In this document: in pieces, positions 26,651 through 35,658 of the stretch
Layout of the letters: every line of letters starts with the position of its first letter
Position numbering within the stretch: position 1 is the stretch's first letter
From: Bacteroidota bacterium
GTDB lineage: Bacteria; Bacteroidota; Bacteroidia; B-17B0; Aurantibacillaceae
NCBI GenBank assembly: GCA_029237825.1
Contig: JAQZBQ010000015.1
Span: 1-64,000, forward strand
Direction of reading: 5' to 3'
Length of the DNA: 64,000 bases
Notes under the pieces: generated by a model
What the model was told of the DNA's origin: nothing
Seen by the model: only the letters and a program-made list of their open reading frames with translations
Databases searched by the model: none
Program-made: the position numbers and the translations under genes

Positions 26651-27733
26651 TTAAAAACACTCGCCAATGGTGAAATAAAAGCCCCTGTTTTGTGGATCCG
26701 CATATCCGTAATCCATTCGCAAGTTCAGGTTCTCTTTTTCTAATAGGGTTAACCGTATTCCGCCTCCAAAACTACTTTTCAGTGTTGACACCTTCATTTT
26801 TTCAGGCGATTGGTAAACGTCACCAATTCCTCCAAATATACATGCGCTCACCTTCCAGAAAAGATGTGCTCTGTATTCAACAATTGCTGAATACATCGAT
26901 TGATCCCTGTAGCGTCCCTGATAAAATCCCCGCAGGTTCCCTGCTCCACCTAAGGCAGCCATTGAGCGATACGGGGTTTCACCTACAGTGAGGTAGTTAT
27001 ATAACTGAAAGGCAATTACCTGCCTTTTAAATGTAGTTGCAAACAATCGCACTTCGGCCGTCCATTTATTAAACGAATAACTGGAAGCAATCTCCTTATT
27101 GTAGCTTAAAAATTGCGACTGAATAAATATCCCTTTCGTTGGCCAATATGTAGAGTTGCGTGTATCATAACTGGCGGTTAAACCTAATCCCAGAATATGG
27201 TAATTCGTTTTTCCCGGAAACGACAAGGAATCCATTAATCCATCCGGGCGGTAGCTTATTTTAAAGATATTTTGAAAGTCGGCCGCAAACCCAAAGAAGT
27301 TATGTCTTAAAAATTTACGTTTAAGATGCGGCGTTACAACAACCTGCTCAAAAACATACCGTTCAACATCAGAATTTTTAGAGTATGTTCCAATGCCCCA
27401 GAAATTGTCAGGAAAATAGCTATGGGAACTGTTGAAGTAAAAAATATACCTTTCATTGGGGAAATATATGGTCGCATCCAACGCCTGAATATTTTGTTGT
27501 CTTTGAGAAAAAATTCCCAATAAGGTAATTACTGAAGTACGGGTGGATGTATCTTTTTTATGCGAGGTTTTAAAATTAGCAGATGTGGATAATCCGTAAG
27601 CCCAGCCCGTTTCGGGAGTGCGGAACAATACAGGAATTGCCAGATAGTTAACAGTTTTAGCCGTATCAATTCTGAATTGAGAATAAACACAACACGGAAA
27701 GCAAATAAGTGATATGAAAATTATGAAACGCAC
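26651..27733 (-). CDS. Outer-membrane beta-barrel protein of the Omp85/surface antigen type
   Basis: A signal peptide (to VYSQ, about residue 19) is followed by alternating strands of an outer-membrane barrel. The block AALGGAGNLRGFYQGRYRD is the LRGF/GRYRD signature of the Omp85 barrel. The protein ends in a strand with a terminal aromatic (FTIGECF). With 360 residues there is no room for POTRA domains, so it is the barrel-only form (like the D15 surface antigen C-terminal domain), not BamA itself. The role is unknown; it may insert or move proteins or lipids. It lies 37 bp downstream of the predicted nuclease gene. Confidence 0.82.
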   Translation of the reverse strand: MRFIIFISLICFPCCVYSQFRIDTAKTVNYLAIPVLFRTPETGWAYGLSTSANFKTSHKKDTSTRTSVITLLGIFSQRQQNIQALDATIYFPNERYIFYFNSSHSYFPDNFWGIGTYSKNSDVERYVFEQVVVTPHLKRKFLRHNFFGFAADFQNIFKISYRPDGLMDSLSFPGKTNYHILGLGLTASYDTRNSTYWPTKGIFIQSQFLSYNKEIASSYSFNKWTAEVRLFATTFKRQVIAFQLYNYLTVGETPYRSMAALGGAGNLRGFYQGRYRDQSMYSAIVEYRAHLFWKVSACIFGGIGDVYQSPEKMKVSTLKSSFGGGIRLTLLEKENLNLRMDYGYADPQNRGFYFTIGECF

Positions 27734-27770
27734 TTCTGGGAAGGTAGAAATTAAGAACCAAGGCGAAAAA

Positions 27771-29249
27771 TTAATTTACGCGCATTCTGAAATAATCCAA
27801 TAACTGATAAGTAATAAGGGCGTCCATTTCGCAATATTCAATCAACTCAACTTTTTTTTGTTCGGCTTCTATGGGATTCAATCCGAGAAAACTTTCATAA
27901 ATGTACATGGCGCTGATGCCCGACTGAACTTCAAGATTGTTAAACCCGTCATCCTTATTAACAAGAGGAGCCATGCTTTTCAAAGTAAAATTACCGTTCA
28001 TATCGGGGTGATAATAATATCCTTTCCTGATTGGCTCGGCAAGGTCTATAATTTTGCTCTTTAATAATTCAATATCATTCCGATAATGAGGAAACAGCTC
28101 GGCCAGTTGATTTAAAACGGTTTCTTCCAGGGATTTATCAAACATGAGAATGGATTTAAAATCCTTAGTAACAAATAAAATTCTTTCTAAAAATTCCTTT
28201 CTTAAATCATCTTCGATAGGCTTAAAATAACTAAACGTTTGTACTTCTCCCTCATTTTCAGAAACCATAGAAAACAAAAACGGAATTTGCTGGAAAGGCT
28301 TTGTTCCCTGATAATAGGGTATCGCAGGCATCCACACTTCAATATCTAAACTACAAAAAGGTGCCTCAACTTTCTGGATGAACATACTTATATCTTCCCG
28401 TTCAATTTGTTCCTTTTGTTCAATGGCTGCCTTAACCTGTATTTTAACTTCTTTCTTATGGATGGTATTAATATCTATTTCATCAATGCGCTTAATGTTC
28501 TGATCATACAAATCGAACATAGCCTGTTTAGTGAGTTTTCCAAGGGCTAAAACTGATGACTTATCATTCGTATTTTTCCAGCAGGTTCCTAGAAAATCGC
28601 AATCATATGGCTGAAAACAATGTGTACCAATCTTAATATCGGGAACTTTCGATTGTTCAAGCGTAAGTTTAGCGACGCTGGTTTTATGAGCGAAATAATT
28701 CACATTTTTAACTGCATCTTTTAAAACAGAAGTTGTCTTAAATAATTTCGTGATATCCAAATCTCCTTCCAGCACATATTTGGGATTTAACGTCAGAAGA
28801 TTAAAATCAAACAATTCGGGCAAACAATTTTTAACCACATAATACTGAAAACAGGCATCTTTCACGTAAGTATCTGTAATTTTCAAAGAACTCTTAACTT
28901 CATATGCAACCCATTGATCGTTTTGTTTAGTAAGAATATCTACCATCACTAATAAATCGTCGTAAATAAAGGTTGCCTCGTAAATCGTCTCACATCCATT
29001 CGCTATTAATTCTGAAGTTTTTTGTGCAAAGAGGAGGGAATCACGTTTTTCTGTTTCTGTAACATCTATGCCACCTGGGAACAACTTTTGCGCGAATAAA
29101 CCAACGTCCGTTCCGCGTTTAAAAATAAACTGTTTTTCTTTCGAGAGCGAATCCCGTAAATACGGATGGTTTTTATACAGGTAAAAATGCTTTAAACATT
29201 GTTCAGCCTTAATGAAAGCAGATTTACTAATAGGAGAACTCATAAACAT
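27771..29249 (-). CDS. DUF2779-type predicted Fe-S nuclease with RNase H-like domain
   Basis: It has 492 residues. The N-terminal part looks like a Cas4/RecB-type PD-(D/E)xK nuclease: D104, E117 and K119 (in YEVKSS) and Q135. Four cysteines could hold an iron-sulfur cluster: C18 alone, then C211, C217 and C223 spaced C-x5-C-x5-C. The C-terminal part matches DUF2779: SLDIEVW (D302, E304) and YCEMDALITYQ near residue 481, an RNase H/DnaQ-like acidic set. The natural substrate is unknown. The start overlaps the end of the glycosyltransferase gene by 10 bp. Confidence 0.8.
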   Translation of the reverse strand: MFMSSPISKSAFIKAEQCLKHFYLYKNHPYLRDSLSKEKQFIFKRGTDVGLFAQKLFPGGIDVTETEKRDSLLFAQKTSELIANGCETIYEATFIYDDLLVMVDILTKQNDQWVAYEVKSSLKITDTYVKDACFQYYVVKNCLPELFDFNLLTLNPKYVLEGDLDITKLFKTTSVLKDAVKNVNYFAHKTSVAKLTLEQSKVPDIKIGTHCFQPYDCDFLGTCWKNTNDKSSVLALGKLTKQAMFDLYDQNIKRIDEIDINTIHKKEVKIQVKAAIEQKEQIEREDISMFIQKVEAPFCSLDIEVWMPAIPYYQGTKPFQQIPFLFSMVSENEGEVQTFSYFKPIEDDLRKEFLERILFVTKDFKSILMFDKSLEETVLNQLAELFPHYRNDIELLKSKIIDLAEPIRKGYYYHPDMNGNFTLKSMAPLVNKDDGFNNLEVQSGISAMYIYESFLGLNPIEAEQKKVELIEYCEMDALITYQLLDYFRMRVN

Positions 29250-30361
29250 TGTTCTATGCTATTCCAAACCAGGTCGGCTGATTTATCCCATGAAAAAATA
29301 TGTTTCCTGACTTTACCCCTTTCTATGAGCAGATTCCGAAGCTCAGGTTTGTGATAAAGATTTAGCATACCTTCACAAATACTGTTCACTTCGAATGGAT
29401 CCACAAGTAATCCGGCGTCGCCAACTATTTCAGGCATACTGGTTGTATTACTACAAATAACCGGGGTGTCGCACTGAAACGCTTCAACAATCGGAATACC
29501 AAATCCTTCAAAGTAAGGAACAAATGCCAGTGCAAAAGCGCTTGCCATCAGTTTTTCCAAATCTTCCTGGGGCTGCCGGCCAGCGAAAATAATATCGTCT
29601 TTAAATCGAGACTTATCAATTACCCGTTTCACATCACCTTCACTGGCATACACAGCACCTACTAACACGAGCTTAAAATCTGAGCAAGAGCGTTCTTTAA
29701 ATAAATCAAATGCTGCAATTAAACGGTTTAAATTTTTCCTCGGGCTTTGAGATCCCACAAACAGGAAATAAGGTTTCCCCTGCGAAAATTTTTCACGGAT
29801 GATTTGTTGAGACGGATCGGAGAGTGCTGCGAACCCTTCATTAATTCCGTTATAAACCACATCAATTTTGGCACTATCAATTCGGTAATGGGTAGAAATA
29901 TCCTTCTTGCTGTATTCAGAGACCGTTGCTACCCGTGTAGCCAGTCTTGCGTACTTCGGAAAAAAATGATTATAGTATTTACTCGTTAAAAATTTCAGAT
30001 CCGCAGGATTATGCAAAAAATTGATATCATGAATAACCGGCAACTGCTTACATCGTGCACCCGGAGATAAAAACCCATCCGGAGAAAAAAATAAATCAGG
30101 TTTCATCCGGTTTAGCAAACTTTTAACTGATAAATGAAACCATGTGTAGTATAAAAAAGGGTGACGAGCCTGCGGCCCCACCACCAACGGTGTGACATTA
30201 TCCGAAAAAATAAATTCGTCATGGTAATTCCGATCAAACAAAAAAACAAAATGAATGTCCGGATTCTTCTGTGTAATCCGCTTCAGTGTTTGATAACTGA
30301 ACCACCCAATCCCATCTAATTTATTATGGATTAAAAGACGTGTATTTACTACAATTCGCAA
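29240..30361 (-). CDS. GT4-family glycosyltransferase
   Basis: The 373-residue protein has the GT-B fold. LFVGSQSPRKNLNRLIAAF opens the donor-binding half, and EGFGIPIVEAFQCDTPVIC is the conserved ExFGxPxxEA nucleotide-sugar motif. DAGLLVDPFE follows. It probably adds a mannosyl or other hexosyl residue to a surface glycan. The start is a TTG at 30361; the family's usual start (MRIVVNTR) fits it well. It overlaps the nuclease gene downstream by 10 bp. Confidence 0.88.
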   Translation of the reverse strand: MRIVVNTRLLIHNKLDGIGWFSYQTLKRITQKNPDIHFVFLFDRNYHDEFIFSDNVTPLVVGPQARHPFLYYTWFHLSVKSLLNRMKPDLFFSPDGFLSPGARCKQLPVIHDINFLHNPADLKFLTSKYYNHFFPKYARLATRVATVSEYSKKDISTHYRIDSAKIDVVYNGINEGFAALSDPSQQIIREKFSQGKPYFLFVGSQSPRKNLNRLIAAFDLFKERSCSDFKLVLVGAVYASEGDVKRVIDKSRFKDDIIFAGRQPQEDLEKLMASAFALAFVPYFEGFGIPIVEAFQCDTPVICSNTTSMPEIVGDAGLLVDPFEVNSICEGMLNLYHKPELRNLLIERGKVRKHIFSWDKSADLVWNSIEQCL

Positions 30362-30434
30362 GACTTAATTTAATGCAAATTAAACCAAAATTTATAGGAA
30401 AAAAATGCCTTTGTCTAAAATCTTTTCAGGAATA

Positions 30435-32300
30435 CTACACAAGAACAAGCGGTATAGAAATCTTGTGACGAACACCCTCTACCGTTGTTCCAAACAACAG
30501 ATCTTTAAATCGGGTATGCCCATGAGTCCCCATCACCAGCAAATCACAATCACTTACAAGCGCGGGAATAACAGTTTTTGGATTACCAAATCCCAGTTTA
30601 AATTCACAATTATAACCCTGATCATTAAGTTGATCTTTATAGGCTAATAAATTCTTACTATCCTCTCCCCGTTCGTGATCCGCGGTTTCTTCTCCATACA
30701 TGACAGCATTCGTAGTTTCAAGAACATGAATTAAAATGTAATGAGCCTCTTTTCCCCCAAGCTGAAGCGCCTTGTTGATTGCTTTGTTATCGCTTAAACT
30801 AAAATCAACTGTAACTGCAATGGATGAATAAGGCTTTTGATTTTCAAATGTGATCTTTTGTAAATCACCGTGAAACTGAGTGGAATGTTCCCGTGGTACT
30901 TTCTTAATTAAAGGTTCAAAAACTATAAACAACAGGATACCTAAACAAACAATCATAAATGGAATCACTGTGGTCCAAATGATGATCGGATGATCTGCCT
31001 CCGCCAACCAATCGGTTACTTTGTTCACCAGCATCTGACAGTTTAAAAATACGATTACAGTTACCGAAACCCATGAAGCAATCTTTTGCCATGTGGGAAT
31101 AACAAATTCACCCATGCGTTTTTTATTGCTCACAAAATGAATTAAAGGGATAATTGCAAAGCCTAATTGCAAACTCAGGATGACCTGACTCATTACCAAT
31201 AAATCACCGGTTTTTTCTTCACCCATAAAATAGATTGTTAAAAAAGCCGGAACAATTGCAATCAAACGGGTTAGGAGTCGCCGGATCCAGGGCTGGAGAC
31301 GTAAATTTAAATAACCCTCCATAATTATCTGGCCGGCAAGTGTTCCTGTAACGGTTGAACTCTGGCCTGCGGCAATCAAAGCCACCGCAAAAAGGAGCGG
31401 TGCGAGCGTGCTCCCCAGCATAGGAGTCATCATTCGATGAGCATCCTGAATTTCGCTCACCTCAACGCCTGTATTGAAAAACGTAGTGGCTGCAATTATC
31501 AGGATAGCGGCGTTCACAAACAAAGCGAGGTTTAATGCAACTGCACTATCAATAATATTAAACCGAATAGCCTTTTTCATTTCGAGAGGAGAACGCTCAA
31601 ACTGGCGGGTTTGCACAAGTGAAGAATGCAGGTACAAATTGTGCGGCATGACGGTAGCGCCTATGATACCTATGGCGATATAGAGTGCATTTTCATTTTC
31701 AAAACCGGGAATTAAACCTTTTGAAATTTCCACTACATCGGGCTGGGCAATCAGCAGTTGAATAAAAAAGGATACTCCAATGATGGCGACGAGCGAAATA
31801 ATGAAGGCTTCCAGTTTCTTTATTCCGGCATTCAAAAGAAACAATAAAACAAAGCTGTCTAGTACTGTAATGCAAACACCCATTAAAATAGATACAGAGG
31901 GAAATAACAAATGGATACCAATTGCCATCCCAACTACCTCAGCTAAATCACATGCCGCAATAGCAATTTCTGCTAATGCATACAAAAAGTAATTTACAAA
32001 TTTTGAATAGTGGTCTTTTGATGCCTGCGCTAAATCCCTTCCGGCAACCACACCCAGGCGTATGCAATGGCTTTGAAGCAAAAGGGCAATAATGTTACTC
32101 ATTACTAAAACCCAAATCAGGCTATAGCCAAACTTACTTCCTCCTTCAATATCCGTTGCCCAATTCCCAGGATCCATGTAGCCTACACTTATCATGTATG
32201 CCGGTCCAATAAAAGCAAGTAACTTCCTTATGCCACCTTTACCGGATGTACGAACAGAAGAATGAACTTCATCCAGGGATTTATGTGAAGAAGATGCCAA
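30435..32300 (-). CDS. mntH: NRAMP-family divalent metal transporter fused to a UspA domain
   Basis: The first about 460 residues are an NRAMP proton-coupled Mn/Fe transporter. The metal-site motif DPGNWATD is in TM1 and MPHNLYLHSSLVQTR in TM6, with about eleven helices in all. After a charged linker comes a UspA domain (about 480-621) with the ATP-binding motif G-x2-G-x9-G-T (GTHGHTRFKDLLFGTT). The soluble domain should sit in the cytoplasm and could gate transport in response to ATP or stress; this is inference. It starts 1 bp after the lptB stop, so the two share a transcript. Confidence 0.93.
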   Translation of the reverse strand: MASSSHKSLDEVHSSVRTSGKGGIRKLLAFIGPAYMISVGYMDPGNWATDIEGGSKFGYSLIWVLVMSNIIALLLQSHCIRLGVVAGRDLAQASKDHYSKFVNYFLYALAEIAIAACDLAEVVGMAIGIHLLFPSVSILMGVCITVLDSFVLLFLLNAGIKKLEAFIISLVAIIGVSFFIQLLIAQPDVVEISKGLIPGFENENALYIAIGIIGATVMPHNLYLHSSLVQTRQFERSPLEMKKAIRFNIIDSAVALNLALFVNAAILIIAATTFFNTGVEVSEIQDAHRMMTPMLGSTLAPLLFAVALIAAGQSSTVTGTLAGQIIMEGYLNLRLQPWIRRLLTRLIAIVPAFLTIYFMGEEKTGDLLVMSQVILSLQLGFAIIPLIHFVSNKKRMGEFVIPTWQKIASWVSVTVIVFLNCQMLVNKVTDWLAEADHPIIIWTTVIPFMIVCLGILLFIVFEPLIKKVPREHSTQFHGDLQKITFENQKPYSSIAVTVDFSLSDNKAINKALQLGGKEAHYILIHVLETTNAVMYGEETADHERGEDSKNLLAYKDQLNDQGYNCEFKLGFGNPKTVIPALVSDCDLLVMGTHGHTRFKDLLFGTTVEGVRHKISIPLVLV

Positions 32301-32301
32301 A

Positions 32302-33027
32302 CTATTTTCTTAATTCAAAATTACTTCCGAGATAAACGCGTCTCACCATTTCGTCATTTGCAAGGTCTTCCGCTGAGCCCGATTTAATGACTTCGCCGGC
32401 GTATAATAAATAAGTTCTGTCTGTGATATTCAAAGTCTCATGAACGTTATGATCGGTGATTAAAATACCAATATTTTTATCTTTTAACTTCCTTACAACA
32501 CTTTGAATGTCTTCAACGGCAATAGGGTCAACACCTGCAAATGGCTCATCAAGCAGAATAAATTTGGGATCAGTAGCAAGGGCCCTTGCAATTTCAGTAC
32601 GTCTTCTTTCGCCACCCGATAACTGGTCGCCCAGATTCTTTCGTACATGATGTAACGCAAACTCATCCAATAAACTTTCAACTTTGTACTGTTGTTCTGC
32701 TTTCGTCTTTTTAGTCATTTGCAGAACTGCCAGTAAATTATCTTCGATGCTCAATTTCCTAAAAACCGAAGCTTCCTGTGGTAAATATCCAACGCCTAAC
32801 TGCGCCCTTCGGTACATAGGTTCGTCTGTAATATCTCTGTCGTCTAAATAAATTTTGCCTGAATTGGGTTTTACCATCCCTACAATCATATAAAACGAAG
32901 TGGTTTTACCTGCGCCATTTGGTCCAAGAAGTCCAACAATTTCACCTTGCCGCACCTGAACACTCACATTTTTTGCAACCGTTCTGCTTTTATATTTCTT
33001 GACTAAATTTTCTGAGCGAAGTATCAT
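32302..33027 (-). CDS. lptB: LPS export ABC transporter ATPase LptB
   Basis: LptB powers the LptFG transporter, which lifts lipopolysaccharide out of the inner membrane. The 241 residues contain Walker A ([12 protein letters not shown]), a Q loop ([12 protein letters not shown]), the [15 protein letters not shown] signature, Walker B with the catalytic glutamate ([10 protein letters not shown]) and the H-loop (ITDHNVHET). The [11 protein letters not shown] block is characteristic of LptB. It is upstream of mntH by 1 bp and has its own -7 box. Confidence 0.96.
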   Translation of the reverse strand: MILRSENLVKKYKSRTVAKNVSVQVRQGEIVGLLGPNGAGKTTSFYMIVGMVKPNSGKIYLDDRDITDEPMYRRAQLGVGYLPQEASVFRKLSIEDNLLAVLQMTKKTKAEQQYKVESLLDEFALHHVRKNLGDQLSGGERRRTEIARALATDPKFILLDEPFAGVDPIAVEDIQSVVRKLKDKNIGILITDHNVHETLNITDRTYLLYAGEVIKSGSAEDLANDEMVRRVYLGSNFELRK

Positions 33028-33043
33028 ATATGACTATTTGATT

Positions 33044-33051
33044 CAAATATA
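33044..33051 (-). promoter_or_regulatory. -7 box before lptB
   Basis: TATATTTG on the minus strand is a perfect TAnnTTTG, 16 bp before the lptB start. A TTTG lies about 25 bases further upstream, a little beyond the usual -33 spacing. Confidence 0.5.
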
Positions 33052-33100
33052 AACAAAACTAAAGGCGTTAAAATTACAAAAAATGTGAACGACACTTCCC

Positions 33101-35569
33101 TTAAAACGCAAGCTGAAACCCGAACTTTACTCCGAAATTATCAATTGCTTTTGGTCTTAAATAGGTTGAGCGCCACAGGGCATCTATCCTGAATACTTTA
33201 AAAATATTTTCAATGCCAGCGCTAAATTCAACATATGGCTCGTTATCAAGAGCATTTAATGTATTGGGGAAAATCAAGGTTCTCCTGTTCTTCTCGTTTA
33301 CACTTCCCCACAAAGCTTTACAGGTTACTACTTCGCGCCAGCGCAACTTTTTCAAATAAGGAATTTTATTAAATACCAATCCCTCAAAATGATGAAACAC
33401 GCCGACGGAAGCGTACTGGTCGCTCGCAAATTCGTAGTATTTCATCATGTTAAATGACATATAATCATACACGTATGTTTCATTCCCGCCATGCAGCTCC
33501 ATCAATGGATAAGGCACGGCGCCATAAATTTTCCCGACTTCAGCAGTATAATCTGTATAGCCTAATAATGATATCAATCGTATCCTATCACTGATATTTA
33601 ATACGAGTTTATGGTAATCATACTCTCCCCTGAATGCATTTTGCAGCGACTTGGCATAATTAATTTGAAATACAGGCCATTTTGTACCAAGGCTGATACG
33701 GGAGAAGTCCCCGCTTATGAACTTCTCTTTGTAAGCAAACCGAATATTTAGCCTTGCTTCGGTATTCTTTATATTCTCTTTTGTACCGATGCTTCCATCA
33801 TTTTTATAATACAGGTATGTATTTGCAATCAATGGTGTAATGGTTCTTCCGGCTAAGGTTATACGCGAAGTTAAACCGTCAAGCCATTCGCGTTCAAACC
33901 AAGCGTAGGTTTGATCAACACGGGTTAAATTAGTTAACGGACTAGTTCTGAACAAGGATGCGAAAATATTATCCTGTGAAAAACCATTCTGGCTCTGTCC
34001 CAAAATCTCGTAATCGCTTTTATAAGTCATCCCGATTAACTGACGATGAGGCTTTTTGGATATAAAACTTTTAAAACCAAGGCTGTATTTAAACTTTTCA
34101 TCTTTAAAACCATAAGCAACATATCCCTGCAATTCGTACCATCGGCTAAATTTACTGCTGGTTCGTCCCCCGAAACGCAACCTTGTTCCTTCAATTCGGT
34201 TGTAACTTACAAGATTAAAATACGGACCAATCTCAAAATTATTTACCACTTTATAACCTGATACAAAAATGGTAAAGATGTCGACCCATGTTTTATATAC
34301 CGGCAATGTTTTAATAGTATCTATCATGTGGTAAATTTTCTTTTCCCTGACTGAAAGGCTATCGTGCCGTCTTGCATCCCAAAACGCATCCGAATGTTTC
34401 AATGCTGAATCCTCCACAACTATTTTATCTCCTAAATCGTAAAATTTTGTATCCCTCGGTTGATTGATTACAAAATCCTTATAAGACGTGGTTTTTCGGC
34501 CGTAAATACCAACCTGGTTTTTATTCATCGCAAAATCAATGATCAACCGGTCCTTACTTAACATCCAGGTGCTATCCACCCGTGTAAACTCCTGAACAAT
34601 ATTCGCAGCATTTATAAAATTGATATTGGCGTCCTTTGGGATACTCATCTCCAATCGCTTCACAGCCCAGGTGGTATCCGCAATCCACATGTTTCCACTA
34701 AAGCATAATTCCTGAGGTCTTTTGGATTTAAATCGGATCTGATAACAACGGGTACTTCCAATAAATAAACTATCCTCTAAATAAAACTTATAATAAAAAA
34801 ACGCGTTGTCCGAGATGGGGCTAACAAAATCCTTATTAAATACTAAAATGTTATTATCATAAATATTAATATTCTGGTACATATCGCCCATTACCGACGT
34901 TACACTTGTATTTTCAATACCGGTGACTTTACTGGCTTTAATAACCTCCTTTTTCAAAGTTGGGTTACTCCGGTAATACATATCCGAGATGGCTTCTGTA
35001 ATAAAGATAGGCAATGATGGTTTTTCACCCGAATTGGAACTATCAACATTATCAAAAACAAACTGAATAGGTTTAAATATTTTTCGCTCACGCATTTCTT
35101 TCGGAATGCGGTTCAAATCGAATTCAACTTTATTGTAGGTTTCGTACTGGTATGCTCCGAGGCGGCGTCTATTATTAAATTCCTTGTTTGCAATTACATT
35201 CCTGATAATTCGATGAGCTGGATTTTCGCCAGCTTTTACTACCACCTCAAGCAAATTTACACCTTCCAAAACCATCGGCATATTTACTGTCTGAGTCTCG
35301 CCACGCTTTAAGGAACGACTAAGCTTTTTATAACTTACATAAGAGGCAATAATGGAATCCCCGAGTTGGGAAGTTGTGATTGAATAATTACCGTCGAAAT
35401 CCGTCGTTGCTCCAACGGTAGTTCCCTTTATTAAAACCGGAACAAAGGGTAATGGTTCTTTTGACTCAGAGTCGAACACCTTGCCGCTAATTGTATAACT
35501 TTGCCCCAGAAGTGCCGGGCATAAGAAAACAAAAAGCAAAACCGCTAAAATTTGAAGTAACCTGGCCAT
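33101..35569 (-). CDS. Outer-membrane protein with carboxypeptidase-regulatory-like and DUF5686 domains
   Basis: After a signal peptide, an Ig-like carboxypeptidase regulatory domain (about residues 25-105: ISGKVFDSESKEPLPFVPV, then TTDFDGNYSI) comes first. A DUF5686 region follows, with strands of an outer-membrane barrel to the end (FGVKFGFQLAF). DUF5686 proteins are common in Bacteroidota and look like receptors without a plug. The function is unknown. I start at the ATG at 35569 (822 residues), which begins MARLLQI; a GTG 27 bp upstream adds an unlikely LLLSSLIL stretch. It lies just upstream of lptB, leaving a 73-bp gap. Confidence 0.85.
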   Translation of the reverse strand: MARLLQILAVLLFVFLCPALLGQSYTISGKVFDSESKEPLPFVPVLIKGTTVGATTDFDGNYSITTSQLGDSIIASYVSYKKLSRSLKRGETQTVNMPMVLEGVNLLEVVVKAGENPAHRIIRNVIANKEFNNRRRLGAYQYETYNKVEFDLNRIPKEMRERKIFKPIQFVFDNVDSSNSGEKPSLPIFITEAISDMYYRSNPTLKKEVIKASKVTGIENTSVTSVMGDMYQNINIYDNNILVFNKDFVSPISDNAFFYYKFYLEDSLFIGSTRCYQIRFKSKRPQELCFSGNMWIADTTWAVKRLEMSIPKDANINFINAANIVQEFTRVDSTWMLSKDRLIIDFAMNKNQVGIYGRKTTSYKDFVINQPRDTKFYDLGDKIVVEDSALKHSDAFWDARRHDSLSVREKKIYHMIDTIKTLPVYKTWVDIFTIFVSGYKVVNNFEIGPYFNLVSYNRIEGTRLRFGGRTSSKFSRWYELQGYVAYGFKDEKFKYSLGFKSFISKKPHRQLIGMTYKSDYEILGQSQNGFSQDNIFASLFRTSPLTNLTRVDQTYAWFEREWLDGLTSRITLAGRTITPLIANTYLYYKNDGSIGTKENIKNTEARLNIRFAYKEKFISGDFSRISLGTKWPVFQINYAKSLQNAFRGEYDYHKLVLNISDRIRLISLLGYTDYTAEVGKIYGAVPYPLMELHGGNETYVYDYMSFNMMKYYEFASDQYASVGVFHHFEGLVFNKIPYLKKLRWREVVTCKALWGSVNEKNRRTLIFPNTLNALDNEPYVEFSAGIENIFKVFRIDALWRSTYLRPKAIDNFGVKFGFQLAF

Positions 35570-35658
35570 TAAAATTAATGAACTTAAAAGTAACACTTAT
35601 TTTAATAAATACTTCAACTTTATTTTAGAAAAATGATTATAATTGAACTACCTATCTT

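Noticed and set aside
26651-27733. BamA or TamA
   Set aside because: The barrel signature fits Omp85, but the protein is too short to hold POTRA domains.
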